The position numbers were made by a program, and so were the translations under genes. This document shows, piece by piece, positions 33,538 through 41,159 of a stretch of 64,000 nt of DNA. The stretch covers positions 434,001-498,000 of the forward strand of contig JABTUL010000001.1 in the NCBI GenBank assembly GCA_015075425.1, read 5' to 3'. The notes below the pieces were generated by a model. It searched no databases and had not been told where the DNA came from. It saw nothing but the letters and a program-made list of their open reading frames with translations. Source of the stretch: Spirochaetales bacterium (GTDB taxonomy: Bacteria > Spirochaetota > Leptospiria > Leptospirales > Leptonemataceae). Each line of letters opens with the position of its first letter. Positions within the stretch are counted from its first letter, which is position 1.

Positions 33538-33837
33538 GTGAAAGTGCTGCCTTTTTTTCTGGTGGTAAATCTGGCAATGTTTCCGGGCTGCACAACTGCC
33601 TTTGAGGCAATGTGGTTCAGTGAGCAGCTGGACCCTGATCTATCCACAGAAAACGGACGGGAATGTCTGATGATCAGCATGGTTCTGTGGCATGATTGCC
33701 AGAGGCGTACGAAACGGGTGAACGAGAACGGGCAGGAGGAAATTTCGGGTGAATGCCAGATCTTTTTCCCGCCCATTTTTGATTCCATTTGCTGCTCCAG
33801 AAAGGAAGATGGATGCGCTCATATGTTCTGGAACTAA
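33538..33837 (+). CDS. Small Cys-containing lipoprotein
   Basis: From the GTG at 33538 (AGGAT upstream) the product is 99 residues with a lipoprotein signal (VLPFFLVVNLAMFPGC). The mature part has five more Cys residues (ECLMIS, HDCQRR, GECQIF, SICCSRKEDGC), and a WFSEQLDPD segment. I do not recognise it. It precedes two more lipoprotein genes on the same strand, 20 bp and then an overlap apart, so the three probably form one operon. Confidence 0.55.
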   Translation: MKVLPFFLVVNLAMFPGCTTAFEAMWFSEQLDPDLSTENGRECLMISMVLWHDCQRRTKRVNENGQEEISGECQIFFPPIFDSICCSRKEDGCAHMFWN

Positions 33838-33857
33838 ATTCCATGAATGGAGATCGA

Positions 33858-34163
33858 ATGAAAGCAATTCTGAGGATACTTGCCCTGATTTTTTTTGCCT
33901 CCTGCATCTCCCCGGGCGGCGCCGGCGGCATCATTTACAACAATTATACCGGTCCCTACCAGGCCCTTGCCGACGCCTCCGGGAGCAAAATCGGTCAGGC
34001 AAGTGTGAGTTGCTTTTTGGGGTTGACCTGTGTGGGCAATGCAGGGATCGCCGAAGCTGCACGTAACGGGGGTATCATCCGAATTGCCACCGTGGATTAC
34101 CGTTATACGAGTATCCTTGCCATTGTGTTCACAAGAACCACGACTATCGTAACCGGTGAATAA
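33858..34163 (+). CDS. TRL-family lipoprotein
   Basis: From the ATG at 33858 (GGAG five bases upstream) the product is 101 residues: signal ALIFFASC, then a TRL-like domain (GGIIYNNYTGPYQA, GQASVSCFLGLTCVGNAG, EAARNGGIIRIATVDYRY, TRTTTIVTGE). TRL proteins are small exported proteins of unknown role, common in spirochaetes and proteobacteria. Its stop overlaps the start of the next lipoprotein gene by 8 bp. Confidence 0.82.
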   Translation: MKAILRILALIFFASCISPGGAGGIIYNNYTGPYQALADASGSKIGQASVSCFLGLTCVGNAGIAEAARNGGIIRIATVDYRYTSILAIVFTRTTTIVTGE

Positions 34164-34632
34164 GCAACCTTTCAGATTCCGGGCTCTCTACCTGGTCGTG
34201 CTCCTGCTTGCGGGTTGCTTGATGCCAGGCATGCATATTCCCCCCGGAAACCGTCCGCAACGGGGCCCCAATGCCATGCGCACGGGAACAGATTATTACA
34301 CCTCCCATGAATTCCTGGTCGGGGCCTACCACAACACAGGCTTCTACCGGACACTCGAAGAAGCTATGGCCGCCTTCTACATGCCCCTCGCGACCGGGCT
34401 TATCTATTCCCGGTATACTATGCCCATCGCTGCCACAGCGCAACCGGTTGGCCAGGACACAATGAGTTACAGTGCTGTTTGTATGTTCTGGATTTTCTGC
34501 GCCAATGATGAACCGATTCGCGCCTCCGACAGGCTTAAAAGCATTCATGCGATAGATGCAGAGATTCTATCTGTCTTGCTCGGAATGTATACCAGGCGAA
34601 CCATCATCTTCAGCGGATACAGGGCCCTGTAG
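34156..34632 (+). CDS. Hypothetical lipoprotein
   Basis: The 158-residue protein, from the GTG at 34156, has a strong lipoprotein signal (ALYLVVLLLAGC). The mature part is rich in Tyr, Met and Ala, with GAYHNTGFYRTLEEAM and a VCMFWIFCANDEP loop that may form a disulphide. I do not recognise the family; a distant relation to TRL is possible. It is the third gene of the small lipoprotein operon. Confidence 0.65.
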   Translation: MNKQPFRFRALYLVVLLLAGCLMPGMHIPPGNRPQRGPNAMRTGTDYYTSHEFLVGAYHNTGFYRTLEEAMAAFYMPLATGLIYSRYTMPIAATAQPVGQDTMSYSAVCMFWIFCANDEPIRASDRLKSIHAIDAEILSVLLGMYTRRTIIFSGYRAL

Positions 34633-34680
34633 CGTGCAGTCAATCTCAACGGATGGGCAAGGAATGCTGATTTCCCCCAC

Positions 34681-36615
34681 CTACTTCCGTTCAGCAATCA
34701 GGCTTTCCACAACGGAAGGGTCTGCCAGGGTGGAGATGTCGCCAATGGCATCGGGTTCATTTTCCGCTATTTTTCTTAAGATCCGCCGCATGATTTTTCC
34801 GGACCGCGTCTTGGGAAGTCCGTGAGTGAACTGTACTTTATCTGGCGTTGCGTGGGAACCAATATGCTGGCGCACACTTTCCTTGATCGCTTTTTCCAGA
34901 TCCGTGGAGCCATGAATGCCCTGCATGGGCGTGACAAAAGCGTAGATGCCCTGGCCTTTGAGGTCGTGAGGAAATCCCACGACTGCTGCCTCCGCGACAC
35001 CGGCGGTCATGCCGATGGCTCCCTCTACCTCAGCGGTGCCAATGCGATGTCCGCTCACATTGAGCACATCGTCCACGCGACCTGTGATCCAGTAGTAGCC
35101 ATCTTCATCCCGTCGGGCACCATCTCCTGTAAAATAATACCCGGGAAATTGTGAAAAATAGGTTTGCTTAAATCTTTCATGATCCCCGTAAACTGTGCGC
35201 ATCTGCCCTGGCCCAGCAGATTTGAGGCAGAGAAGGCCACTGGCCTCTCCGTGAAGTTCTTTGCCTGAGGGATCCAGCAGGACCGGTTCTACACCAAAGA
35301 AGGGCAGGGTCGCCGATCCGGGTTTGGTTGGCGTGGCCCCGGGCAGGGGAGATATCAAAATTCCGCCGGTTTCTGTCTGCCACCAGGTGTCCACAATGGG
35401 ACAACGTCCCTGCCCAATCATATGATGGTACCAGAGCCATTCAGGTGCTTTGATCGGCTCGCCCACGCTACCCAGCAGACGCAAACTGGAAAGGTCACAT
35501 TGCCCGGGCCAGCCATCGCCTTCACGCATCAGTGCACGCAGAGCCGTGGGCGCGGTATAAAACAAATTAACCTTATATTTTTCTATAATTTGCCAGAAGC
35601 GGCTGAAATCCGGATAGTTGGGGACACCTTCGTAGATCACAGTGGTGGCCGCGTTACAGAGCGGACCGTAGATGATGTAGCTGTGGCCCGTGACCCAGCC
35701 CAGGTCCGCCGTGCACCAGTAGATATCTTCTGGACGGTAGTCAAAGACAAGTTCATGGGTCAGAGCCGTATGCAAGAGATAGCCGCCCGTTGTATGCAGA
35801 ACGCCCTTTGGTTTTCCGGTCGAGCCGGAAGTGTAAAGAATGAAAAGCGGGTCTTCCGCGTCCATGGGTTCCGCCGGGCAGGATGGCGGCGCTTCAGCCA
35901 GAAGGTCATGGAGGTAAATATCGCGTCCGCTCTGCATGGCGATAGTTGCTCCTGTGCGTTTCACAACTATGACCTTTTCAATCGAGGGCGTTTCGCGCAG
36001 GGCCAGGTCGCCCTTTGCCTTCATGGGGATGTCTTGCTTGTTGCCACGAACTCCCGTGTCCTGGGTGATCAGTATCTTGCAGCAGGAATCGTTGATCCGA
36101 TCGCGAAGAGATTCCGCGCTGAAGGCGCCAAATACTACAGAATGCACGGCTCCCAGACGAGCGCAGGCGAGCATGGCTACGGGAAGCTCGGGAATCATCT
36201 GCATAAAGATGCAAACACGATCGCCTTTTTTTACGCCCAGACCGCGGAGGGCAGCCGCAAAATGTTCGATCTGGCTTTGCAGTTCCTGGTAACTGATCTT
36301 CCGGCTCTGTCCGGGTTCATTGCCTTCCCAGATGATCGCAGTGCGCTGGCCAAGCCCGCGCTGCACATGACGATCCACGCAATTGTAGGCAACATTGAGC
36401 TGACCGCCAGCAAACCAGCGGATGCGAACATCATGGAAGTCCACATCGCGAACCGTATCCCATGGGCGAATCCAGGTCAGTCGCTGTGCTTCCCGGGCCC
36501 AGAAAGCATCGGGGTTTTGAATGGACTCCTGGTAGCGCTCCGTGTATTCGGAGAGAGTCTTGATATGAGCTGCGTTACTGAAATGCGCGGGTGGATAAAA
36601 ACGCTGGCTTTGCAT
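34681..36615 (-). CDS. acsA: Acetyl-CoA synthetase (AMP-forming)
   Basis: The 644-residue protein is full length for Acs. Motifs: FILYTSGSTGKPKGVLHT (P-loop), YWCTADLGWVTGHSYIIYGPL, DTWWQTETGG and the C-terminal RSGKIMRRILRKIA, whose Lys is the usual acetylation-controlled residue. It activates acetate with ATP and CoA. An Acs is consistent with a lipid- and acetate-using spirochaete. It appears to be transcribed alone. Confidence 0.97.
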   Translation of the reverse strand: MQSQRFYPPAHFSNAAHIKTLSEYTERYQESIQNPDAFWAREAQRLTWIRPWDTVRDVDFHDVRIRWFAGGQLNVAYNCVDRHVQRGLGQRTAIIWEGNEPGQSRKISYQELQSQIEHFAAALRGLGVKKGDRVCIFMQMIPELPVAMLACARLGAVHSVVFGAFSAESLRDRINDSCCKILITQDTGVRGNKQDIPMKAKGDLALRETPSIEKVIVVKRTGATIAMQSGRDIYLHDLLAEAPPSCPAEPMDAEDPLFILYTSGSTGKPKGVLHTTGGYLLHTALTHELVFDYRPEDIYWCTADLGWVTGHSYIIYGPLCNAATTVIYEGVPNYPDFSRFWQIIEKYKVNLFYTAPTALRALMREGDGWPGQCDLSSLRLLGSVGEPIKAPEWLWYHHMIGQGRCPIVDTWWQTETGGILISPLPGATPTKPGSATLPFFGVEPVLLDPSGKELHGEASGLLCLKSAGPGQMRTVYGDHERFKQTYFSQFPGYYFTGDGARRDEDGYYWITGRVDDVLNVSGHRIGTAEVEGAIGMTAGVAEAAVVGFPHDLKGQGIYAFVTPMQGIHGSTDLEKAIKESVRQHIGSHATPDKVQFTHGLPKTRSGKIMRRILRKIAENEPDAIGDISTLADPSVVESLIAERK

Positions 36616-36650
36616 TGTGCATGTCCGCTCCTGGAAAGCTAAAAAGCAAG

Positions 36651-37433
36651 TTAAAAATCGCGCTTGAGATAGTCTTGACGGAGCTTTTCCGGCAGTTTTT
36701 CAATCGCATAGCGGAGCATGGTGCGCGGCATGGTGGCTGCGTATTTATCCAGAAATTTTATCATTACCGCCTGGTCCCGTTGACCGATTTCGCGCAGCAT
36801 CCAGCCGGCGGCCTTATGGATCAGATCTTCTTTGTCCGCCAGGACCCGCCGGCAGAGTTCCAGAGTGGTGGCAAAATCACCCTTTTTGATAAAATGAAAA
36901 GTAGCCAGCAGGGCTATGCGTCTGTCCCAGAGGATGCGCGACTCCACCATTTTGAGCAGGAGGCTGCGATTGCCATCGACATGCATGGGCCCCATGATAT
37001 GTTCTGCCGATGAATCCACCAGATCCCAGTTGTTGACCTTGTTGCGCAGCCGAAAATAAAGATCATAAATGGCCTTGCGCTCGTCGGTGTAAGGGTGCGC
37101 CGGGTTCTTGCGGGCCTTCCGGGCCTGACGCGTACAATCCTGGAAGCGCAGAACCATGATGAAGAGAGCTGTCAGACGTTCTTCATGGTAAGGGGATTTG
37201 AGCAGTTTCTCAACATCCGGCAGGGGAAGTGCTCTGTAGCGCCTTGCCAGTTTGCGCTGAGCCGGAACCGTGATGCCCAGAAATTGATCCCCCTCACCGT
37301 ATTCGCCAGGCCCTGTCTTAAAAAATCTTAATGAATGAGCGGCCTTCTCCGGACTGGCCAGCTCCTGGATTTCTGCTCTCAGTTGTTGCAGATTGAGGTC
37401 CGGGTGGGCCGGTTTTTTACGCGAGGCAGGCAT
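36651..37433 (-). CDS. AlkD-like DNA alkylation repair glycosylase
   Basis: From the ATG at 37433 the product has 260 residues with HEAT-like helical repeats. The signature NNWDLVDSSA contains the catalytic Asp of AlkD, and WDRRIALLATFHFI and HKAAGWMLREIG match the family. AlkD removes 3-methyladenine and 7-methylguanine without base flipping. It is divergent from the Pup-like gene with 53 bp between starts. Confidence 0.9.
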   Translation of the reverse strand: MPASRKKPAHPDLNLQQLRAEIQELASPEKAAHSLRFFKTGPGEYGEGDQFLGITVPAQRKLARRYRALPLPDVEKLLKSPYHEERLTALFIMVLRFQDCTRQARKARKNPAHPYTDERKAIYDLYFRLRNKVNNWDLVDSSAEHIMGPMHVDGNRSLLLKMVESRILWDRRIALLATFHFIKKGDFATTLELCRRVLADKEDLIHKAAGWMLREIGQRDQAVMIKFLDKYAATMPRTMLRYAIEKLPEKLRQDYLKRDF

Positions 37434-37439
37434 AAAGGA

Positions 37440-37468
37440 TTGACATCGAAATCGAACGGGACTATACT
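37440..37468 (+). promoter_or_regulatory. Near-consensus sigma-70 promoter for the pup-like operon
   Basis: TTGACA at 37440-37445 and TATACT at 37463-37468 with exactly 17 bp between them. The predicted start near 37475 leaves a leader of about 12 nt that includes most of the GGAGG ribosome site (37474-37478). This is the closest match to the sigma-70 consensus I saw in the window. Confidence 0.7.
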
Positions 37469-37486
37469 GCGCTGGAGGCACCATCT

Positions 37487-37618
37487 ATGGAAGCAAAAAA
37501 AGTCAAAATCGCTGTGGAAGAGCCGCTGGCGATGGCGGTGGAATCTGTGCGCAAAGCTGCGGCGGAGAAGCCGGCCACCTATCTCAAAGATAGTATCGTT
37601 CCGGCAGGCGGAGAGTAG
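37487..37618 (+). CDS. Pup-like small protein modifier (43 residues, C-terminal Gly-Gly-Glu)
   Basis: A 43-codon gene with GGAGG eight bases before its ATG. The product is polar, rich in Ala, Lys, Glu and Val, with no Cys, and probably disordered to helical. The last residues, TYLKDSIVPAGGE, parallel the C-terminal FVRSYVQKGG(Q/E) of actinobacterial Pup and of Gram-negative UBact: an aromatic, then aliphatic, then basic residue, ending in Gly-Gly-Glu. Pup is linked through its C-terminal Glu to lysines of targets by PafA, whose homologue is the very next gene. Ending in Glu means no deamidase would be needed. It is shorter than typical Pup (~60-70 residues). Proteasome genes are absent from the window. 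The assignment rests on the C-terminus plus the neighbour. Confidence 0.75.
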   Translation: MEAKKVKIAVEEPLAMAVESVRKAAAEKPATYLKDSIVPAGGE

Positions 37619-39285
37619 CCCGTCTCTGCGGGCAAGAAACGGAATACGCCATCCGCTATTCCGGCCTGGTTCATCCGGGCAACCGCCTGATTTACGAATG
37701 GTTAAAAGAGGCCATTGAGAAGCGCGTGGCCTGTCAGCCCGGAGAGCGGGCTTTTTTTCAGGATCAATTTTTTCTGGCCAATGGCAGTTCCTTTGCCTAT
37801 GAGCACCTTCCCCAGGCAATCGACGGGGGCCTTATAGAGGGAGCCACGCCAGAATGCACAACGGCCAGTGAGCTTCTGCTCTACCAGCGAGCCCAGGAAG
37901 ACCTTCTCGCGGAGTGCGCGGCAGAAGTGGAGAAGAAACTACAGGCTTCCGACGTGCACTGCAGTCTCGGGCTCATCAAGAATTGCCGGGATGCCGCCGG
38001 TCACATCTACGGCGCTCAAGAAAATTACCAGTTACCCATTGCCCGGGGGTTCAGGCTTTTTATGCTGCGTTTTTGTCTGGGTCTGTACCTGCCTGTATTT
38101 GCTCTGGGTTTTGTTAGTTACTGGATTCTCTTTGCGGCAATGCTTTTACCGGCCGGCCTGCTGCTGGCAGCTTTCGATTCGTTACGCGCAAGAAAAAGGA
38201 AAGAGGAAGATTCCGCTCAGGTTCGGCTGCTTTCCCTGCTGGGCCGACTGGAGTATACTATCGCTCTTCCATTTTTCTCACTGCTGCTTTTGCCTCAGGC
38301 TCTGCTCTATCGTTTTTTAGCGTTCCACCCGGTGCGCCGCGCACTGCTGCCTTTCCTGATCAGCCGCCCTTTGCTGAGCGGCGCCGGAACCTTGCTTGAT
38401 TCATCCGAATTTCGCCTCTCAGAAAAAGGTGTGGCGATCCGCTGGCTGTACCGCTATACAATTGCACCTGGCGACAGACCTGTTTACGATTCGGGAAATC
38501 TGCTCAAGCAGTCCATGCTGGCCATGATGGGACTTTTGCGACTCGAGACCGGTCATCTCTGCTCCCTTTTTTCCGCAGAGCAGCGCATGCAACTGGGCCT
38601 TTCCGATAGCAATCGCGCCGATTACGCCGAATGGTTAAAAATTGCAACCACCCGGCTGGTGATAGACATGGCTCTTGCAGGCGCTCTGCCTGATGTACCG
38701 GTTATCAAAAGGCCGATTCAAGCACTGCACAATCTGACCGGTCCGGACACGGTGCTGCGGACCGGCCAGGGAGAGCAGACCGTTCTTTCCCTGCAGCGTT
38801 TTTATCTGGAAGCGGCGGAAGAATTTTTACAAAAGAAAAAAGCCGTCGACTGGGAAGAGCATGAGACCGTGCGCCTCTGGCGCGAAACTCTGGATTCCCT
38901 GGCCGCTGACCGCAGTCGCATGCTGGGCCGCCTGGATTGGGTGAGCAAGGAGTATCTGCTGGCCACGGCCGGCGCCGGGGCATCCTTCCCTGTGCTTCGC
39001 AAGATCGATATTGGTTACCATGAGCTGGAGCGGGGTTACTACGATGAATTGCGGCGCGCTGGCGTGGCCCTCCTGCGCTTTTCCTCTGCAGAGGTCCACA
39101 GAGCGCGCCTGGAACCACCGGACAATGAACGGGCACGGCTCCGATCCAGCTTTATAAAGGCGGCGGCCTTTAGCGGGGAGCGTTTGACCGTTAGCTGGGA
39201 CAAAATCTCCAGCCCGCGGGGCGTCGTGTCCCTGGACCATTTCCGCCGCGAAAAAAAGAAGACGGCGGATCCGGATGCGGGCTAA
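37615..39285 (+). CDS. PafA/Dop-family Pup ligase homologue with membrane insertion
   Basis: The frame opens RLCGQETEYAI, the N-terminal G-x-E-T-E motif of PafA/Dop. Further family matches are FFLANGSSFAYE, IDGGLIEGATPEC (the catalytic Asp region), LIKNCRDAAGHIYGAQENY, a long helical middle, DWVSKEYLL, IGYHELERGYYDEL and the C-terminal domain RARLRSSFIKAAAFSGERLTVSW. Between GAQENY and FLISRPLLSGAG, where PafA has ~25 residues, there are ~110, with two or three hydrophobic helices; this suggests anchoring in the inner membrane. The spacing after ETEY lacks the long Dop loop, favouring a ligase. No ATG, GTG or TTG lies upstream of the motif: the frame opens after a TAG at 37591-37593. GTA (37615), overlapping the pup-like stop as GTAG, is used here as a nominal start. 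A frameshift or sequencing error is the alternative. Confidence 0.85.
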   Translation, partial: VARLCGQETEYAIRYSGLVHPGNRLIYEWLKEAIEKRVACQPGERAFFQDQFFLANGSSFAYEHLPQAIDGGLIEGATPECTTASELLLYQRAQEDLLAECAAEVEKKLQASDVHCSLGLIKNCRDAAGHIYGAQENYQLPIARGFRLFMLRFCLGLYLPVFALGFVSYWILFAAMLLPAGLLLAAFDSLRARKRKEEDSAQVRLLSLLGRLEYTIALPFFSLLLLPQALLYRFLAFHPVRRALLPFLISRPLLSGAGTLLDSSEFRLSEKGVAIRWLYRYTIAPGDRPVYDSGNLLKQSMLAMMGLLRLETGHLCSLFSAEQRMQLGLSDSNRADYAEWLKIATTRLVIDMALAGALPDVPVIKRPIQALHNLTGPDTVLRTGQGEQTVLSLQRFYLEAAEEFLQKKKAVDWEEHETVRLWRETLDSLAADRSRMLGRLDWVSKEYLLATAGAGASFPVLRKIDIGYHELERGYYDELRRAGVALLRFSSAEVHRARLEPPDNERARLRSSFIKAAAFSGERLTVSWDKISSPRGVVSLDHFRREKKKTADPDAG

Positions 39286-40928
39286 AACGTCATTTCTGTG
39301 CGCAGGAAGACCTGGCGGTCTATTCTTTCCTTACCAAAAATATCGTTCAGGATGAACTTTTCGCCGGCCGGTGTGCCAAGCGCGCTGGTGATTTTACTGC
39401 TTTCAATCTGATCGGATACGGTCCCCGTCTTTTTGGCTCCGGCAGCGGTTGTACCTTCTACCGGTATGGCCTGTAACCAGTTGATTTTTGTGGGATAACC
39501 GGTAGCAGCATCAGTGGCGCGCACTTCAATGACTCCCAGAGTTAGCCGGAATTGCGGACTGAAATGGTAGTTGAGGCCATACATAACTTTGCGAAAGCGC
39601 GCCCGACCCAGGTCCAGAGTACGCAGGTCAGAGTATTTGATATCTCCCAGCTGATTGTTCTCCAGGTCTTTAAGAACCATGGTTTTTAATCGTGCTTTGC
39701 CTGGCTGAACTCCCAGCCGGCCATCAAAGGTACCGCCATCTCCTTCCGTGTAGCGGGCCACCGCGCCAAAAGATCCGACTTTAATGCTGCCGAAGATGTA
39801 ATTCGCCTGACCCATGGCATCCTCTTCTATGCGGATGGTACCAAAGACTTGATCGTACTTGGTGGTATCGATGGGATCTTTAACGATTTTATCGGTCAGG
39901 CGGGTGGCTGTGCTGCGCTGATCCCGGCGGACCACGGTTCCGGCCCCGGCCGAGATTTCAAAACTCTCCTGCCGCACAGCCAGGTCCACTTCTGCACCAT
40001 AGTAGTAATCCTGCTTGGCACGGGGATTGCCGCGTAGATAGGTATAGCTGATACGATTGTCCAGATTTCCATCGTTGTTCGGGTCCAGATCCGCACTGAC
40101 GTAGCGGTATTCACTTTCATGCATACCCATGACGTTCTGAAAGCGTACCGGCAGTCCCAGGGCCACTTCAAAATCTTTAGCATCTCCTGTTGGTTTTACG
40201 GTAAATAGTCCATAGAAATCCTGACCGTAGGAGTCACCCGTTCCGCGAGCAAGGTCCCCTATGGCATCGTAGGCTTTGGGGTTGCGTTCTGCATTGCTGT
40301 GGCTAAAACCTTCACCATTGCCGAGCAGACCATGAATGCCAAAGTGGCTGTGCTTGTAGATGATGGCCAGTCCCAGATCAGTAGAGCTGGCCATGCCCAG
40401 CTCTTCCACGGAAGCACGATCCAGATAGCGATGATCCCAGTACCTGGTGAAAGAAGTCCCGGCCTGACCGTCAACAATGGGTATATGCTGCTGGCCCATG
40501 CGTACGGACAATCCTGAGAGAACGGGTATGTCGATATACGCATATTTCAAAAAGAACACATGATCATTCTTTTGCTCACAGACAGCAGTGTTTCCTCCGC
40601 TTCCAGCTTTTTTGCAGCCATCTCCCTGAGAGGCCACCCGGGCAGCATCCGGTGTAATGCGAAAGTTGACTTTCTTGTAAGGACCATCCTTGACCTCGCT
40701 GCGAAAGTCCAGATAAGCGCGCGTGATCTGAAAGCCTGTGGCCGTAGAGGTGGGTCCGCTCTGATCCGGTATGCCAATCACAGAGGAGTCCGTGGCTTCA
40801 AAACCGCTGAAAACTGTGCCGTCCATTTTGAAAAGAGAAGGAGATTCAATTCGTTTGTCAGTCCAGTCCTGTTCATAGGCCTGAAGGGATAAAGGGATGA
40901 GGGAAACGAGCAGCGCAGCTCTTCGCAT
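39282..40928 (-). CDS. Outer-membrane porin-like beta-barrel
   Basis: From the ATG at 40928 (GGAGG six bases upstream) the protein has 548 residues, with a signal peptide (RRAALLVSLIPLSLQA). The mature part shows alternating barrel strands (ITRAYLDFRSEV, YKKVNFRITPD, LSVRMGQQHIPI, YGLNYHFSPQFRLTLGVIE) and ends in the aromatic F of VFLRTEMTF, the usual assembly signal. It resembles phosphate-selective or DcaP-type porins in layout. The transported substrate is unknown. Its end overlaps the PafA homologue by 4 bp. Confidence 0.8.
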   Translation of the reverse strand: MRRAALLVSLIPLSLQAYEQDWTDKRIESPSLFKMDGTVFSGFEATDSSVIGIPDQSGPTSTATGFQITRAYLDFRSEVKDGPYKKVNFRITPDAARVASQGDGCKKAGSGGNTAVCEQKNDHVFFLKYAYIDIPVLSGLSVRMGQQHIPIVDGQAGTSFTRYWDHRYLDRASVEELGMASSTDLGLAIIYKHSHFGIHGLLGNGEGFSHSNAERNPKAYDAIGDLARGTGDSYGQDFYGLFTVKPTGDAKDFEVALGLPVRFQNVMGMHESEYRYVSADLDPNNDGNLDNRISYTYLRGNPRAKQDYYYGAEVDLAVRQESFEISAGAGTVVRRDQRSTATRLTDKIVKDPIDTTKYDQVFGTIRIEEDAMGQANYIFGSIKVGSFGAVARYTEGDGGTFDGRLGVQPGKARLKTMVLKDLENNQLGDIKYSDLRTLDLGRARFRKVMYGLNYHFSPQFRLTLGVIEVRATDAATGYPTKINWLQAIPVEGTTAAGAKKTGTVSDQIESSKITSALGTPAGEKFILNDIFGKERIDRQVFLRTEMTF

Positions 40929-41159
40929 TGGATCCTCCGGTAATCCTGCCCGCATGGGTCCTTCGCGTGTCCCGTCAAGAAGAAAACGGTTCGGCACCCT
41001 TTTTTCTTGATAACTTCAGAGCCTATATATTTTTGCAACGAATAAATTACATTGAGAAAAATACCCTGATCTGATCCAGATCTTCGCCAGGGCCGCTGCA
41101 GCCGCTGAAATCTTATTGACAGCAGAACGTGCTGACGGCAGGGCATCGCAGGAATTTCC

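Noticed and set aside
35422-36642. 406-codon open frame antisense to acetyl-CoA synthetase
   Set aside because: It mirrors the codon pattern of the real gene on the other strand and shows no domain, signal or ribosome site.
41116-41121. TTGACA upstream of the ion-channel gene
   Set aside because: The sequence 17 bp downstream (CAGGGC region) is not a -10 element.
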